Shown here: positions 33,946 through 43,371 of the stretch, piece by piece
Layout: every line of letters starts with the position of its first letter
Numbering within the stretch: the first letter of the stretch is position 1
Origin: Martelella mediterranea
GTDB lineage: Bacteria > Pseudomonadota > Alphaproteobacteria > Rhizobiales > Rhizobiaceae
DNA length: 64,000 nucleotides
Assembly (NCBI RefSeq): GCF_004342225.1
Contig: NZ_SMAR01000020.1
Location: 1 to 64,000 of the forward strand
Direction: 5' to 3'
Notes under the pieces: model-generated
What the model was told of the DNA's origin: nothing
Seen by the model: only the letters and a program-made list of their open reading frames with translations
Databases searched by the model: none
Made by a program: the position numbers and the translations under genes

Positions 33946-34298
33946 GAAAACGCCTTTCCTTGGTTCGAATTATAACGACGTGCGCGATTGGATTCAGGGC
34001 CTGAGGTAGGAAGTGCGGTCGACATCTGCCATGGCGGAAGCGCCGGGAAATTTTGATACGTCGCAGCTTTGAGGCCTTGTCTGCCTTCATTTTCAGCCTT
34101 CGACAAAACCGGGGATTATTCAGTCTTCGAACTGAAATAGGGTGGAAATCGACTGCGTGTCACTTATCTGACCGGAAACGAGGAATTTGCGCATATCGTT
34201 GTTTCACAATTCGATGTGTGCTTATGCTGACATATCTTGGCGCGGTCGGAGATGCGAATTGTCCGGTAAAAGCGTCGCTTACCAACAGGGTGCAGAAA
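33946..34298. other. Divergent promoter region between MDR oxidoreductase and ABC importer
   Basis: No gene of its own. An in-frame extension of the binding-protein gene reaches back to 34053 but lacks signal-peptide or binding-protein character. No clear operator is recognised. Confidence 0.45.
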
Positions 34299-35831
34299 AT
34301 GGATTTTTCGCGCAGCGTCCGAGCACGCTTTAAACGCAATATTCTTTTCCTCTCTTTCTTGTCCGTCGCGGGTTTTGCCGGCCTGAATGCCGGAACTTCG
34401 ATCAGTTTTGCTGCCGACGGCTACAATGAAGATGCAACGATCAATATCGGCTCGTTATATGAGCCGCAAAGCCTCGATAATGCCGGGGCTGCAGGGCAGG
34501 GCGTTCATGAAGCCTTCTATGGCAATGTCTATGAATCGCTGTTCCTGCTCACGGATGCGGGGAACGTCGAGAAGCTTCTCGTTGATGATTATTCGATGAG
34601 CGACGATGGCTTGACCTATACGTTCACGCTTAAGCCGGGCGTAACGTTTCACTCCGGTGATCCTCTCACTTCTGCTGATGTTAAATACAGCATTGAGCGG
34701 ATCATGGCGCCAGAATCAAAGAGCTCCCGGAAGAGTAGTCTTCAGACCATTGATGCGATCGAAACGCCTGACGATCAGACCGTTGTGATCAAGCTCAAAA
34801 ACCGGTCTATCTCGCTGCCCTATTATCTGAGTTATATCTGGATTGTTAACGATAGCGCTGGCAGTATTTCTGCCAAGGAGGATGGAACCGGCCCATACGA
34901 GCTCGACAGCTGGCGCCGTGGCTCCTACCTGGCGCTCACGCGGTTTGACTCATACTGGGGGGATGCCGCAACAAATGCAGAGGTTGTCTTCAAATATTTC
35001 AGTGATGCAACCGCTCTCAACAACGCACTTCTGACGAATGCGATTGATATTATCACCAGTGTTCAGAGCCCCGATTCGCTTGCTCAGTTCACCAATGATC
35101 CGCGTTTTACCGTCAAAGAAGGCCAGTCCACGACCAAGCAGGTGCTGGCGTTTAACGATCGCGTTGCCCCGTTCGATAATGTGAAAGTTCGCAAAGCCAT
35201 CAGCCGCGCGATTGACAAGAAGAAGTTGCTCAACTCGATCTGGGGTGGCTATGGGACACTGATCGGTTCATTCGTACCGCCGACCGACCCGTGGTTTGTC
35301 GATTTGACGGATGTCGATCCTTATAACCCGGAAAGCGCAAAAGAACTTCTGGCCGAGGCCGGGTATGCTGACGGGTTCTCTTTCGTTCTGGAAACGCCGA
35401 ATTATGATCCGCATCCGCTGGTTGCTCAGGCGATCAAGAATGACCTCTCAAAGGTCGGTATCGATGTGAAGATTAATGTGATTACTGCCAATGAATGGTT
35501 TAACAAAATCTACAAACAGCATGATTTTGAAGCCACTTTGCAGGAGCACGTCAATCACCGCGATATCCTGTTTTATGGCAATCCGGATTTCTATTGGGGA
35601 TACAATAATCCGAAGGTCGTTGAACTGATCAGTTCTTCAGAGACTGCCAGGACTGAAAGCGAACAGGTTGAAAAGCTCACGGAAGCGAATCGCCAGATCG
35701 CAGAGGATGCGGCCAGCGTGTGGCTGTTCCTGAACCCGCAGATTGTCGTTTCACGGGCCAATGTCAGCGATTACCCGCTGAATGGACTGAACTCTCAGTT
35801 TTTTGTCTATGATATCAAGAAGGCTGAATAA
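34299..35831 (+). CDS. ABC importer substrate-binding protein, family 5 (dipeptide/oligopeptide type)
   Basis: A 510-residue periplasmic binding protein. The start MDFSRSVRARFKRN is preceded by CAGGG and followed by a signal peptide (ILFLSFLSVAGFAGLNAGTSISFAA). SBP_bac_5 landmarks follow: TINIGSLYEPQSLDNAG, VYESLFLL, YTFTLKPGVTFHSGDPLTSADVKYSIERI, and the late QVLAFNDRVAPFDNVKVRKAISRAID. It begins a complete five-gene importer. Substrates of this family include peptides, nickel, opines and sugars; none can be singled out. Confidence 0.9.
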   Translation: MDFSRSVRARFKRNILFLSFLSVAGFAGLNAGTSISFAADGYNEDATINIGSLYEPQSLDNAGAAGQGVHEAFYGNVYESLFLLTDAGNVEKLLVDDYSMSDDGLTYTFTLKPGVTFHSGDPLTSADVKYSIERIMAPESKSSRKSSLQTIDAIETPDDQTVVIKLKNRSISLPYYLSYIWIVNDSAGSISAKEDGTGPYELDSWRRGSYLALTRFDSYWGDAATNAEVVFKYFSDATALNNALLTNAIDIITSVQSPDSLAQFTNDPRFTVKEGQSTTKQVLAFNDRVAPFDNVKVRKAISRAIDKKKLLNSIWGGYGTLIGSFVPPTDPWFVDLTDVDPYNPESAKELLAEAGYADGFSFVLETPNYDPHPLVAQAIKNDLSKVGIDVKINVITANEWFNKIYKQHDFEATLQEHVNHRDILFYGNPDFYWGYNNPKVVELISSSETARTESEQVEKLTEANRQIAEDAASVWLFLNPQIVVSRANVSDYPLNGLNSQFFVYDIKKAE

Positions 35832-35916
35832 CAGCGGTATCTGATATGTTTTCATGCCGGTGGCAAAGACCGCCGGCATGTGTTTTTCGGATTGGTAAAA
35901 GAGGCAGGGATCCAAA

Positions 35917-36879
35917 ATTCTTACCTATCTTATACGCAGAGGTATCATACTTCTCCTCTCTCTGCTCGTTGCTTCAATGGTGCTTTTCGTGCTCCTTAGG
36001 CTTCTGCCCGGAGATCCGGCGAATGCGCTGCTTTCTGTCGGCGCCGATCCTGCTCAGATTGAAGCTGCGCGCGCGCAGGTTGGGTCCAACCTTCCGCTTT
36101 GGCAGCAGTTTCTTCAGTTTCTCTCAAGTCTTTTGCGTTTTGATTTCGGAAATTCATTTGTCTCGGATGCGCCTGTCACCAGAGAAGTGCTGAACCGGCT
36201 GACAGTCACGCTTCCGCTCACTTTCATGGCCTTCGTTCTGGCGATTATCATTGCCGTTCCGCTCGGTGTGATTTCCGCGGTTAAGAGTGACCGCTGGTAC
36301 GCGGCTGTTATCACCGCTGTGTCGCAGCTGGGCATTGCCATACCGGCATTCTGGATGGGCATTCTTCTGGTCATGGTGTTTGCCATTCAGATCAGGCTGT
36401 TTCCCTCCGGTGGGTTTCCGCTGCGCGGCTGGGGTGCGCCTCTGGAAGCGCTTCACACCCTTTTCCTTCCGGTTTTGACAATTGCGCTGGTCATGGCGGC
36501 CTCTTTGATGCGCTATGTGCGGGCTTCGACCCTTGAGGTCGTAGGCAGTGATTATCTGAGAACAGCGCGCGCGCTCGGAGACAGCTTTGCCAGTGCTTTC
36601 TGGCGTCATGGCATTCGCAATGCTTCAATCCCGGTGATCTCCATTCTTGGAATCGAGCTTGGGACGGCCTTTCTCGGGGCCGTTGTCATCGAGCAGGTGT
36701 TTTCACTGCCAGGTCTCGGTTCAATGCTTTTGATGGGGATCGAGCAGCGCGATTATCCCAATGTCCAGGGCGTTCTGTTCATCTCTACGCTTCTTGTTCT
36801 GGTGGTTGGTTTTATCGCTGATGTCAGCCAGCGTCTCATAGACCCGCGCTTGCGGCATTCTGCAGGAGCACGATCATGA
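35917..36879 (+). CDS. ABC importer permease DppB-type, probable ATT start
   Basis: A ~320-residue inner-membrane permease with six TM segments. It shows the DppB features LLRLLPGDPANALL after helix 1, the large periplasmic loop QFLSSLLRFDFGNSFVSDAPV, and the EAA motif TLEVVGSDYLRTARALGDSF that docks the ATPases. The first ATG (35977) falls inside helix 1 and would remove half of it. No ATG, GTG or TTG occurs in frame between the stop at 35896 and 35977. ATT at 35917 would give (M)LTYLIRRGIILLLSLL, exactly the family's N-terminus, and has AGGGA six bases upstream. It overlaps the next gene by ATGA. Confidence 0.85.
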   Translation: MLTYLIRRGIILLLSLLVASMVLFVLLRLLPGDPANALLSVGADPAQIEAARAQVGSNLPLWQQFLQFLSSLLRFDFGNSFVSDAPVTREVLNRLTVTLPLTFMAFVLAIIIAVPLGVISAVKSDRWYAAVITAVSQLGIAIPAFWMGILLVMVFAIQIRLFPSGGFPLRGWGAPLEALHTLFLPVLTIALVMAASLMRYVRASTLEVVGSDYLRTARALGDSFASAFWRHGIRNASIPVISILGIELGTAFLGAVVIEQVFSLPGLGSMLLMGIEQRDYPNVQGVLFISTLLVLVVGFIADVSQRLIDPRLRHSAGARS

Positions 36880-37742
36880 GTGTTGTGGAAACTACGCCGC
36901 AAAATACCAGTGCTCAAAAGCGAAGATCACTCAGGTCGTGGACATTCAGGATTGGCGTCTTTCTGGTTCTGTTTCACCTCTGCATCGCGATCCTGACCAT
37001 TTTCTGGACGCCCTATGATCCGATGGGGATGACCGGAGGTCGGCTTGAAGGGCCTTCCTGGGCACACTGGCTGGGCACAGACCGCTTAGGCCGTGATTAT
37101 CTGACGCTGGTCATGATCGGTTCCCGCATCGCTTTGCTAGTGGGGTTTGGTGCGATTGCCATCGGTGCTGCAATTGGTGTTACGATTGGCTTGCTGGCCG
37201 CCTTTGCGACGCGTTTTCTGGACGATGTGCTCGCGGCCGCGCTCGATATCATGATTGCGTTTCCTGTGTTGCTGATCGCAATGCTGGTCGTTGCGGCCAG
37301 CAGTGAAGCCAGCCTGTTTACGGCCATTCTGGCACTCGGTATCGCCATGTCGTCAATCATAGCGCGCCTGACCCGCATCCTCGTGAAGCAAGTCCTGCAG
37401 AAAGACTTCATAACGGCATCGCGGATATCGGGTACGTCATGGGGCGGGATTGTTCGTCAGCACATCCTTCCCAATATCTGGCCGACAATGGCGGTCAATT
37501 TCGCACTTCAGTTCAGCGTCGCAATTATCGCAGAAGCGTCACTGTCTTATCTTGGTCTGGGCGCGCCTCTGCCGAATACATCGTGGGGGCGACTGCTTCA
37601 GGAGGCGCAGGGAACGGTCTATACGGCGCCTCTGGGAGCGATTGCGCCCGGTGTGGCACTTGTGACGCTTGTCATTGGTATCAACCTTTTTGCAGATGGT
37701 TTACGTGATATTGCCGATCCAACGCGGGGGGCAACACGATGA
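36876..37742 (+). CDS. ABC importer permease DppC-type
   Basis: A 288-residue permease with an N-terminal TM helix (~25-47), a periplasmic segment containing the family motif HWLGTDRLGRDYLTLVMIGSR, five further TM helices, and the EAA loop VLQKDFITASRISGTSWGGIVRQHILPN. It pairs with the DppB-type permease. ATGA overlaps couple it on both sides. Confidence 0.95.
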   Translation: MSVVETTPQNTSAQKRRSLRSWTFRIGVFLVLFHLCIAILTIFWTPYDPMGMTGGRLEGPSWAHWLGTDRLGRDYLTLVMIGSRIALLVGFGAIAIGAAIGVTIGLLAAFATRFLDDVLAAALDIMIAFPVLLIAMLVVAASSEASLFTAILALGIAMSSIIARLTRILVKQVLQKDFITASRISGTSWGGIVRQHILPNIWPTMAVNFALQFSVAIIAEASLSYLGLGAPLPNTSWGRLLQEAQGTVYTAPLGAIAPGVALVTLVIGINLFADGLRDIADPTRGATR

Positions 37743-38551
37743 AGCCTTTACTCGATGTCAGTCGCCTTTCACTTTCTGCCGAAGGCCGGGTTCTGGTTTC
37801 GGAGATTTCCTTTTCAATCGCGCAAGGCCAGCGTTTCGGACTGATCGGTGAATCCGGATCGGGGAAATCACTCACCGCGATGGCTGTGACTGGTCTCCTT
37901 CCCAAATCGATCGATGCGCATGGTTCTGTCCGACTGAACGGGCAGGAGGTGGTGGGCACTTCAGAACGTGTGCTGAACACCATGCGCGGGCGTGATGTTG
38001 CTGTCGTGTTTCAGGAGCCGCTTACCGCTCTTGATCCGCTGATGAGGCTTGGTCAGCAGATCGCAATCCCGCTCAAGCGGCGATTGACGCGCGAAGGAGA
38101 GGATACTGGCTCGGCAGCGCTCAGGCGCGGGGTTCTCGAGCTTCTTGAGCATGTGTCCCTGCCACAGCCTGATCGTATTCTGCGGGCCTTTCCGCACGAG
38201 ATATCCGGTGGTCAGCGTCAGCGCGTGGCCATTGCTCTGGCTCTGGCCTGCCGCCCCAGACTTCTGATCGCGGATGAGCCGACAACGGCTCTGGATGTGA
38301 CAACGCAGGCCGAAATCCTGAAGCTTCTCGATCGACTGGTCGGCGAATTTGATATGTCGCTTCTCTTCATCAGTCATGATCTGCCGGTGGTCGCATCGGT
38401 GGTCAGCGATGTTGCGGTGATGCAGCATGGGCAACTGGTTGAGGAGGGGACAATAGGGGACGTTTTCGGAGCGCCTTCGCACCCTTATACCCGGTCATTG
38501 GTGAAGGCTGCCCATGCGTTTGACAGTTATTTTGGTGAGGCGTCATCATGA
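37739..38551 (+). CDS. ABC importer ATPase DppD-type
   Basis: A 270-residue ATPase: Walker A GESGSGKS (~38-45), Q-loop VFQEPLTALDP, signature ISGGQRQR, Walker B LLIADEPTTALD, switch His in LLFISHDLPVV, and the oligopeptide-type tail GAPSHPYTRSL. It is shorter than typical DppD and lacks the C-terminal cysteine-rich Fe-S extension that some members have. Coupled by ATGA to the permease and to the second ATPase. Confidence 0.94.
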   Translation: MKPLLDVSRLSLSAEGRVLVSEISFSIAQGQRFGLIGESGSGKSLTAMAVTGLLPKSIDAHGSVRLNGQEVVGTSERVLNTMRGRDVAVVFQEPLTALDPLMRLGQQIAIPLKRRLTREGEDTGSAALRRGVLELLEHVSLPQPDRILRAFPHEISGGQRQRVAIALALACRPRLLIADEPTTALDVTTQAEILKLLDRLVGEFDMSLLFISHDLPVVASVVSDVAVMQHGQLVEEGTIGDVFGAPSHPYTRSLVKAAHAFDSYFGEASS

Positions 38552-39303
38552 GCCTGCTTGAACTCAGCAATGTCGGGTTTTCCTATGATCGCCGGAGCCA
38601 GACACTCGATGATGTATCGTTCACCGTAACCGAAGGACGCAGTGTCGGTCTTGTCGGTGAAAGCGGTTCGGGAAAGTCCACGATCCTGAAACTGATGCTT
38701 GGCCTATCGCGACAGCAATCAGGTGAAATCACGTTCGAGGGCCGCCCGCTCGACCTTTCCAGCGGCGCATTCATGCGCGATTATCGCCGTAAGGTGCAGG
38801 CCGTTTTTCAGGATCCGTATTCATCTCTTGATCCGCGGCAGAAGGTGAAGTCGATTATTTCGGAGCCGCTGCGATCGCTCAAAATCCCCGGTAATCACGA
38901 TCAGATCGTTGCAGAGGCTCTGTCTGCTGTTGGTCTTCCGGAAGAAGCGTTGACGCGATATCCGCACGCTTTTTCCGGTGGGCAGCGGCAGAGAATTGCC
39001 ATTGCACGGGCCGTAGCAGCGCAGCCGAAGCTTTTGCTTGCCGATGAGGCCGTCAGCGCACTTGATCTTTCCACCCGCATTCTGATCGTTGATCTGTTTC
39101 GAAAGCTGTCAGAACGCATGACACTTGTGTTCGTGTCTCACGATCTCGGCGTTGTGGCTGCGCTTTGTGAGGAGATGGTGATCCTCGAGAAGGGGCAGAT
39201 CGTCGAAGCCGGCAATACGCAAGATATTATTGCAAATCCCCGTCACCCCTATACGCGTAAGCTGCTTGAAAGTATCCCGCGTATGCCGTGCGCTATGAAA
39301 TGA
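38548..39303 (+). CDS. ABC importer ATPase DppF-type
   Basis: A 251-residue ATPase: Walker A GESGSGKST (~34-42), Q-loop VFQDPYSSLDPR, signature FSGGQRQR, Walker B LLLADEAVSALD (Ala-Val replaces the more usual Pro-Thr after DE), and the end motif NPRHPYTRKLLESIP. It completes the importer SBP-B-C-D-F. The stop lies within the start region of the next gene. Confidence 0.93.
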   Translation: MSLLELSNVGFSYDRRSQTLDDVSFTVTEGRSVGLVGESGSGKSTILKLMLGLSRQQSGEITFEGRPLDLSSGAFMRDYRRKVQAVFQDPYSSLDPRQKVKSIISEPLRSLKIPGNHDQIVAEALSAVGLPEEALTRYPHAFSGGQRQRIAIARAVAAQPKLLLADEAVSALDLSTRILIVDLFRKLSERMTLVFVSHDLGVVAALCEEMVILEKGQIVEAGNTQDIIANPRHPYTRKLLESIPRMPCAMK

Positions 39304-40112
39304 TGAAAGGGTTTTTCTTGACCGAGATTGCAGACTATCACGACTATATCGAGCAATGGCGGCGCGAGAGGCTGACTGGCCTCAAGCAAAAGGGCGGCTG
39401 GCTTTCACTCGTCGGGCGCTGGCCTCTTGATGCGGGAACGGTCTCAATCGGCTCATCTGACGAAAATGATATCGTTCTGCCCATAGGGCCGGGCAAGCTG
39501 GGCGCTCTCACTCTTGTGGAGGGAAAAGGTCTGACTTTTTTACATGAGGGTGGTTCAGAGCAGCGTTTTATTCCGGCAGATAGCCCGTACCCTGTCGTTT
39601 TCCCTGTTGATCGCTTCAACTTTGAAGTCACCTCGATGAGTGGTGCGCTGGCATTGCGCGTTCGTGATCTTGAGTCAGATGAACCGGAAAAGCTTGAAGC
39701 GCTTCCTTATTTTCCGGCGGATCCCAGCTGGCGTATCCGTGCCGAATGGGTGGCTCTTGCCGAGCCGGGAGAGGTCACGCTCGACACGGTCATCGGCGTC
39801 AAAACGCAGGTTCCTGTCAGCCACGTTGCACGCTTTGATCATGACGGCAAAACCGTCGAGTTACTTTCAACTTACGGCACAGCTGAGCGTCCGCAATTCG
39901 TGTTTCGGGATTCGACGGCAAAGGACGAAACCTATGCCGCAGCACGCTTCGTTTTCGGCGAAGAGGTGACCGGCGATGCCATCACGCTCGACTTCAACAA
40001 GGCAATCAACCCGCCCTGTGCGTTTACCGAGTTTGCTGCCTGCCCGTTGCCGCCTGAGCAGAATATTCTGTCTTTTCCTGTCAGAGCTGGCGAAAAGCGG
40101 GTTCGTAGCTGA
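39300..40112 (+). CDS. DUF1684 protein
   Basis: A ~270-residue cytoplasmic protein recognised by the DUF1684 ending: DFNKAINPPCAFTEFAACPLPPEQN, then LSFPVRAGEK. It begins with a helical YHDYIEQWRRERLTGLKQKGGWLSLVGRWPL, also typical. The start is uncertain: ATG 39288, 39300 and 39303 are in frame and overlap the ATPase stop, but TTG 39318 has AAAGGG eight bases upstream and begins just at the conserved part. The function of DUF1684 is unknown. Overlap with the importer suggests co-transcription, although in other genomes the gene also occurs alone. Confidence 0.75.
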   Translation: MMKGFFLTEIADYHDYIEQWRRERLTGLKQKGGWLSLVGRWPLDAGTVSIGSSDENDIVLPIGPGKLGALTLVEGKGLTFLHEGGSEQRFIPADSPYPVVFPVDRFNFEVTSMSGALALRVRDLESDEPEKLEALPYFPADPSWRIRAEWVALAEPGEVTLDTVIGVKTQVPVSHVARFDHDGKTVELLSTYGTAERPQFVFRDSTAKDETYAAARFVFGEEVTGDAITLDFNKAINPPCAFTEFAACPLPPEQNILSFPVRAGEKRVRS

Positions 40113-40211
40113 GCTGAACAGTTTGAGGATGCTCTGTCGCTGCGGCTGCCTTGCAATCCGGTGAGGCAGGCGCGATAACCCGCTGCGATCCAAATCAGGA
40201 AAACGGAAGCA

Positions 40212-41009
40212 ATGGCAGGTACAAACAGCGAGCTGAAAATGATCGCGGAAGGGCCGGTGGTCATACTGGTGAATCCGCAATTGGGTGAGAATATTGGCAT
40301 GGTGGCGCGCGCTATGGCCAATTTCGGACTGGCGGAACTGCGCCTTGTTGATCCAAGAGACGGCTGGCCGAGTGACACCGCACGCGCAGCCGCTTCCAAA
40401 GCAGACCATATTATTGATGGTGTGAAAGTCTTCGATCGGCTTGAAGACGCGATTGCAGATCTGAACTTTGTTTACGCCACCACCGCACGCAGCCGGGATG
40501 GTTTCAAACCCGTTCGCGGCCCCTCGGTTGCTGCAGCGACGCTCAGAACCAGATTCATCGCCGGAGAGCGGACCGGTATCCTGTTTGGCCGGGAGCGCTG
40601 GGGCCTGAATAATGAAGAGGTCGGGCTTGCGGATGAGATCGTTACATTTCCCGTTAATCCCGCCTTTGCCTCGCTCAATATCGCACAAGCCGTCCTGCTT
40701 GTGTCCTATGAATGGATGAAATCCGGGATGGCGGATGAAACGGAAACCGCCTTTCAGCCAGTTGAGCAGACACCTGCGACGAAAGAGGATCTGTTCGGAC
40801 TGTTCGGTCATCTGGAAGAAGCGCTGGACGCGCGTGGCTATTTCAGGCCGGTCGATAAGAAACCGCGGATGATCGACAATCTGCGAGCGGTTTTTACCCG
40901 TCGTGCGATGAGTATGCAGGAAATCCGGCTGTTGCGTGGCGTTATCTCCTCGCTTGATCGCTACACGCGCAAAAGGCCGCGCGGGGCAACGGATGATCAG
41001 GATGTGTGA
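40212..41009 (+). CDS. trmJ: tRNA (cytidine/uridine-2'-O-)-methyltransferase TrmJ
   Basis: A 265-residue SPOUT methyltransferase modifying ribose 32 of the anticodon loop. Motif 1 VILVNPQLGENIGMVARAMANFG, the middle RDGFKP, motif 2 ILFGRERWGLNNEEV and motif 3 NPAFASLNIAQAVLLVSYE form the trefoil knot SAM site. The C-terminal helical extension matches TrmJ more than TrmL. GGAAGC precedes the ATG. The gene overlaps the start of murI. Confidence 0.92.
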   Translation: MAGTNSELKMIAEGPVVILVNPQLGENIGMVARAMANFGLAELRLVDPRDGWPSDTARAAASKADHIIDGVKVFDRLEDAIADLNFVYATTARSRDGFKPVRGPSVAAATLRTRFIAGERTGILFGRERWGLNNEEVGLADEIVTFPVNPAFASLNIAQAVLLVSYEWMKSGMADETETAFQPVEQTPATKEDLFGLFGHLEEALDARGYFRPVDKKPRMIDNLRAVFTRRAMSMQEIRLLRGVISSLDRYTRKRPRGATDDQDV

Positions 41010-41811
41010 GTTGCCTTCCGGTCCGGTGCTGATCTTCGATTCAGGTATCGGTGGGCTGACAGTCTTGCGTGAAGCCCGGATGGTGATGCCGGAGCGCCAC
41101 TTCGTCTATGTTGCCGACAATGCGGCATTTCCCTACGGCGACTGGGAAGAAGATGCGCTTCTGGAGCATATGCTGTCTTTGTTCGAGATGCTTTTGCACC
41201 GGATCAGGCCGGTTGCCGTGATCATTGCCTGCAACACCGCTTTCACGCTTGCCGGGGAGGCTTTGCGCCAGCGGTTTTCCGAGACGGCGTTTATTGGCAC
41301 AGTACCGGCGATAAAGCCTGCGGCTGAGCGCACGGCTTCCGGCCTTATCAGTGTTCTGGCCACGCCGGCGACAGTAACGCGCGACTATACCCGATTGCTG
41401 ATCTCTACGTTTGCGGGAAATTGCGAAGTCACGCTCGTCGGATCAAAGACCCTTGCTGCCCTGGCCGAGTCGTATGTCAGCGGTGGCTCTGTCAGTGATG
41501 ACGATCTGCGTGCTGAAATCGCGCCCTGTTTCATCTCTGGCGGAAGCGGCAAAACGGATATCGTGGTTCTTGCCTGCACCCATTATCCGTTTCTGGCCAA
41601 TCGGTTTCGACGGCTTGCCCCGTGGCCGGTGGACTGGCTCAATCCCGCTGAAGCGATTGCGCTGCAGGCCAGGCGGGTTATCGGGGCTGGGGGCGAGCGG
41701 GATACAGAGTCCAATCAGGATCGTGCCTTCTTCACCAAGGCGGATGTCTCTCCCCAAATCATCCGGTTGATGCAGGGATTTGGAGTGAAGCCGGACTTTG
41801 CGAATATTTAA
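40993..41811 (+). CDS. murI: Glutamate racemase
   Basis: A ~272-residue cofactor-independent racemase supplying D-glutamate for peptidoglycan. The two catalytic cysteines sit in IIACNTAFT and VLACTHYPFL; the substrate loop FDSGIGGLTVLREA opens the protein. The start is either ATG 40993 or ATG 41002; both lie inside the end of trmJ, so the genes are coupled. Normal length. Confidence 0.95.
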   Translation: MIRMCELPSGPVLIFDSGIGGLTVLREARMVMPERHFVYVADNAAFPYGDWEEDALLEHMLSLFEMLLHRIRPVAVIIACNTAFTLAGEALRQRFSETAFIGTVPAIKPAAERTASGLISVLATPATVTRDYTRLLISTFAGNCEVTLVGSKTLAALAESYVSGGSVSDDDLRAEIAPCFISGGSGKTDIVVLACTHYPFLANRFRRLAPWPVDWLNPAEAIALQARRVIGAGGERDTESNQDRAFFTKADVSPQIIRLMQGFGVKPDFANI

Positions 41812-41824
41812 GGCCGTACCGGCC

Positions 41825-41992
41825 AGTGGAATGAATTTGACATTTGAATCCCGCCTGCCGCCAGTGATCGTTTCAAATGTCAAATTCGAAAATTCCACTA
41901 GGAACATAAACTTGGCTAGTGGTTCTTTTGATTCCGGCATTTGGATAAGCGCGTGCGGAAAAGGGAACCAAATGCCGGAATCGAAACACTAG
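41825..41992. repeat. Double-hairpin dispersed repeat, copy A
   Basis: Hairpin 1: arm 41825-41848 pairs with 41872-41899 (AGTGGAA...GAATTTGACATTTGAA), with a 4-base bulge on the right arm. Hairpin 2: arm 41916-41944 pairs with 41968-41992 (CTAGTG...GATTCCGGCATTTGG). The spacer AACATAAACTTG is shared with copy B. The element fills the space between the converging murI and mntH genes, ending 10 bp from the mntH stop, so it may also act as a bidirectional transcript end. Confidence 0.85.
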
Positions 41993-42001
41993 TCGAAAAT
42001 G

Positions 42002-43315
42002 TCAGCCGGCAGGGATAAGCGGGATCGGTACACCAAAGGTCTGCAGCAGCAAAATCAGATTGAGTGATAGCACCGCGACGGCAGCAATAACAGAAAGCGC
42101 GCTGATGATACGGCCGTTGGCGTATTCCCCCATCACTTTCTTGCTACGGGTGAAAATCAGAAGAGATATCATCGGAACGGGCAGGGCGATTGAGAGAATG
42201 ATCTGGCTGACCACGAGCGCTTCCGTCGCATTCACGCCGAGCGCGACGACGACAAAAGCCGGCAGCATCGTTATCAGGCGCCGAAGCCAGATCGGTATGC
42301 GGAAGCCGACGAACCCCTGCATGATCATCTGACCGGCCATTGTGCCGACGACGGAGCTGGAAATACCAGAGGCGATCAGCGAGATCAGAAAAGCGGCTGC
42401 CGCCGCCCCGCCAAGCAGCGGGGTGAGCATGTGATAGGCGGTTTCGATTTCTGCAACTTCGCTGTGGCCTCTGTGAAATGCACTGGCTGCCATCATCACC
42501 ATCGCCATGTTGACGATCCCTGCGACGGCAAGCGCAACGATGACTTCGGTGTTTGAAAAACGTAAAACCCGCTTCCTGTCTTTTTCGTTCTTCACCGCAA
42601 CCCGGTTTTGCGTGAGGCCGGAGTGCAGGTAGACCGCATGCGGCATCACGGTCGCGCCTATGATGCCGACAGCAATCGCGAGCGCCGTTGCATCGGGAAT
42701 GCGGGGTGTGACTGAACCGGTGGCCGCATCCCCCCAGGCGATTGGAGCGATGAAAAGCTCAACGACATAGCAAAGACTAATCAGTGCAATCAGGCTGCCA
42801 ATGATCAGTTCCATGGGGCGGAAGCCGCGACGTTCGAAGATGAGAATACCGTAAGTGACAATAGCCGTAACGCCCATGCCTGCCATGAGCGGCATTTGAA
42901 AGAGAAGGGCGAGGCCGATGGCGCCGCCCAGGAACTCAGCCAGGTCGGTCGCCATGGCCGCAATTTCGCTGACGATCCACATGAGTATCACGACAGGCTT
43001 GGAAAATTCGTCGCGGCAGACCTCAGCCAGATTTCGACCGGTGACAATGCCGAGCTTTGCAGAAAGGGCCTGAAAAAGCATTGCGATCAGATTGGCAAAA
43101 ACAACCACCCAAAGCAGTGAATAGCCGAAACCGGCGCCTGCCTGAATGTTGGTCGCATAGTTTCCGGGATCGACATAGGCAATTGATGCAATGACCGCAG
43201 GACCGGCAAACAGGAGCGCTGAACGCGGGCGAACACGGCCTGAAGCCAGTGCGTTTTCAATCGCTACATTGGTGCGTTCCGTCAAAGAGCGGCGGCGCGA
43301 AGACAAGTCTGACAT
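42002..43315 (-). CDS. mntH: Nramp-family Mn2+/H+ transporter MntH
   Basis: A 437-residue importer with 11 TM helices. The metal-binding motif in helix 1 is intact (SIAYVDPGNYATNIQAG, D-P-G-N), as is MPHAVYLHSG in helix 6 (M-P-H). The start MSDLSSRRRSLTERTN is chosen because the extension to 43402 reads through the operator region. A MntR-type box lies 39-56 bp upstream. Divergent from the mntR-like regulator. Confidence 0.95.
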   Translation of the reverse strand: MSDLSSRRRSLTERTNVAIENALASGRVRPRSALLFAGPAVIASIAYVDPGNYATNIQAGAGFGYSLLWVVVFANLIAMLFQALSAKLGIVTGRNLAEVCRDEFSKPVVILMWIVSEIAAMATDLAEFLGGAIGLALLFQMPLMAGMGVTAIVTYGILIFERRGFRPMELIIGSLIALISLCYVVELFIAPIAWGDAATGSVTPRIPDATALAIAVGIIGATVMPHAVYLHSGLTQNRVAVKNEKDRKRVLRFSNTEVIVALAVAGIVNMAMVMMAASAFHRGHSEVAEIETAYHMLTPLLGGAAAAAFLISLIASGISSSVVGTMAGQMIMQGFVGFRIPIWLRRLITMLPAFVVVALGVNATEALVVSQIILSIALPVPMISLLIFTRSKKVMGEYANGRIISALSVIAAVAVLSLNLILLLQTFGVPIPLIPAG

Positions 43316-43353
43316 ATGAGGGCACCGGAAAATAAAATTTATAATTATTAAAA

Positions 43354-43371
43354 ATATAGCCTTGGCTACAT
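43354..43371. promoter_or_regulatory. MntR-like operator
   Basis: ATATAGCCTTGGCTACAT, built on the palindrome TAGCC-TT-GGCTA, closely resembles the MntR box known upstream of mntH in enterics and rhizobia. A second degenerate half-matching copy (GTAGCCGAGGTTTC, 43447-43460) lies nearer the regulator gene. Confidence 0.7.

Noticed and set aside
41443-41940. Open frame reading through repeat copy A (FMFLVEFSNLTFE-like peptide)
   Set aside because: The peptide is only the translation of the repeat's hairpin arm, seen again at copy B; it is antisense to murI for most of its length.
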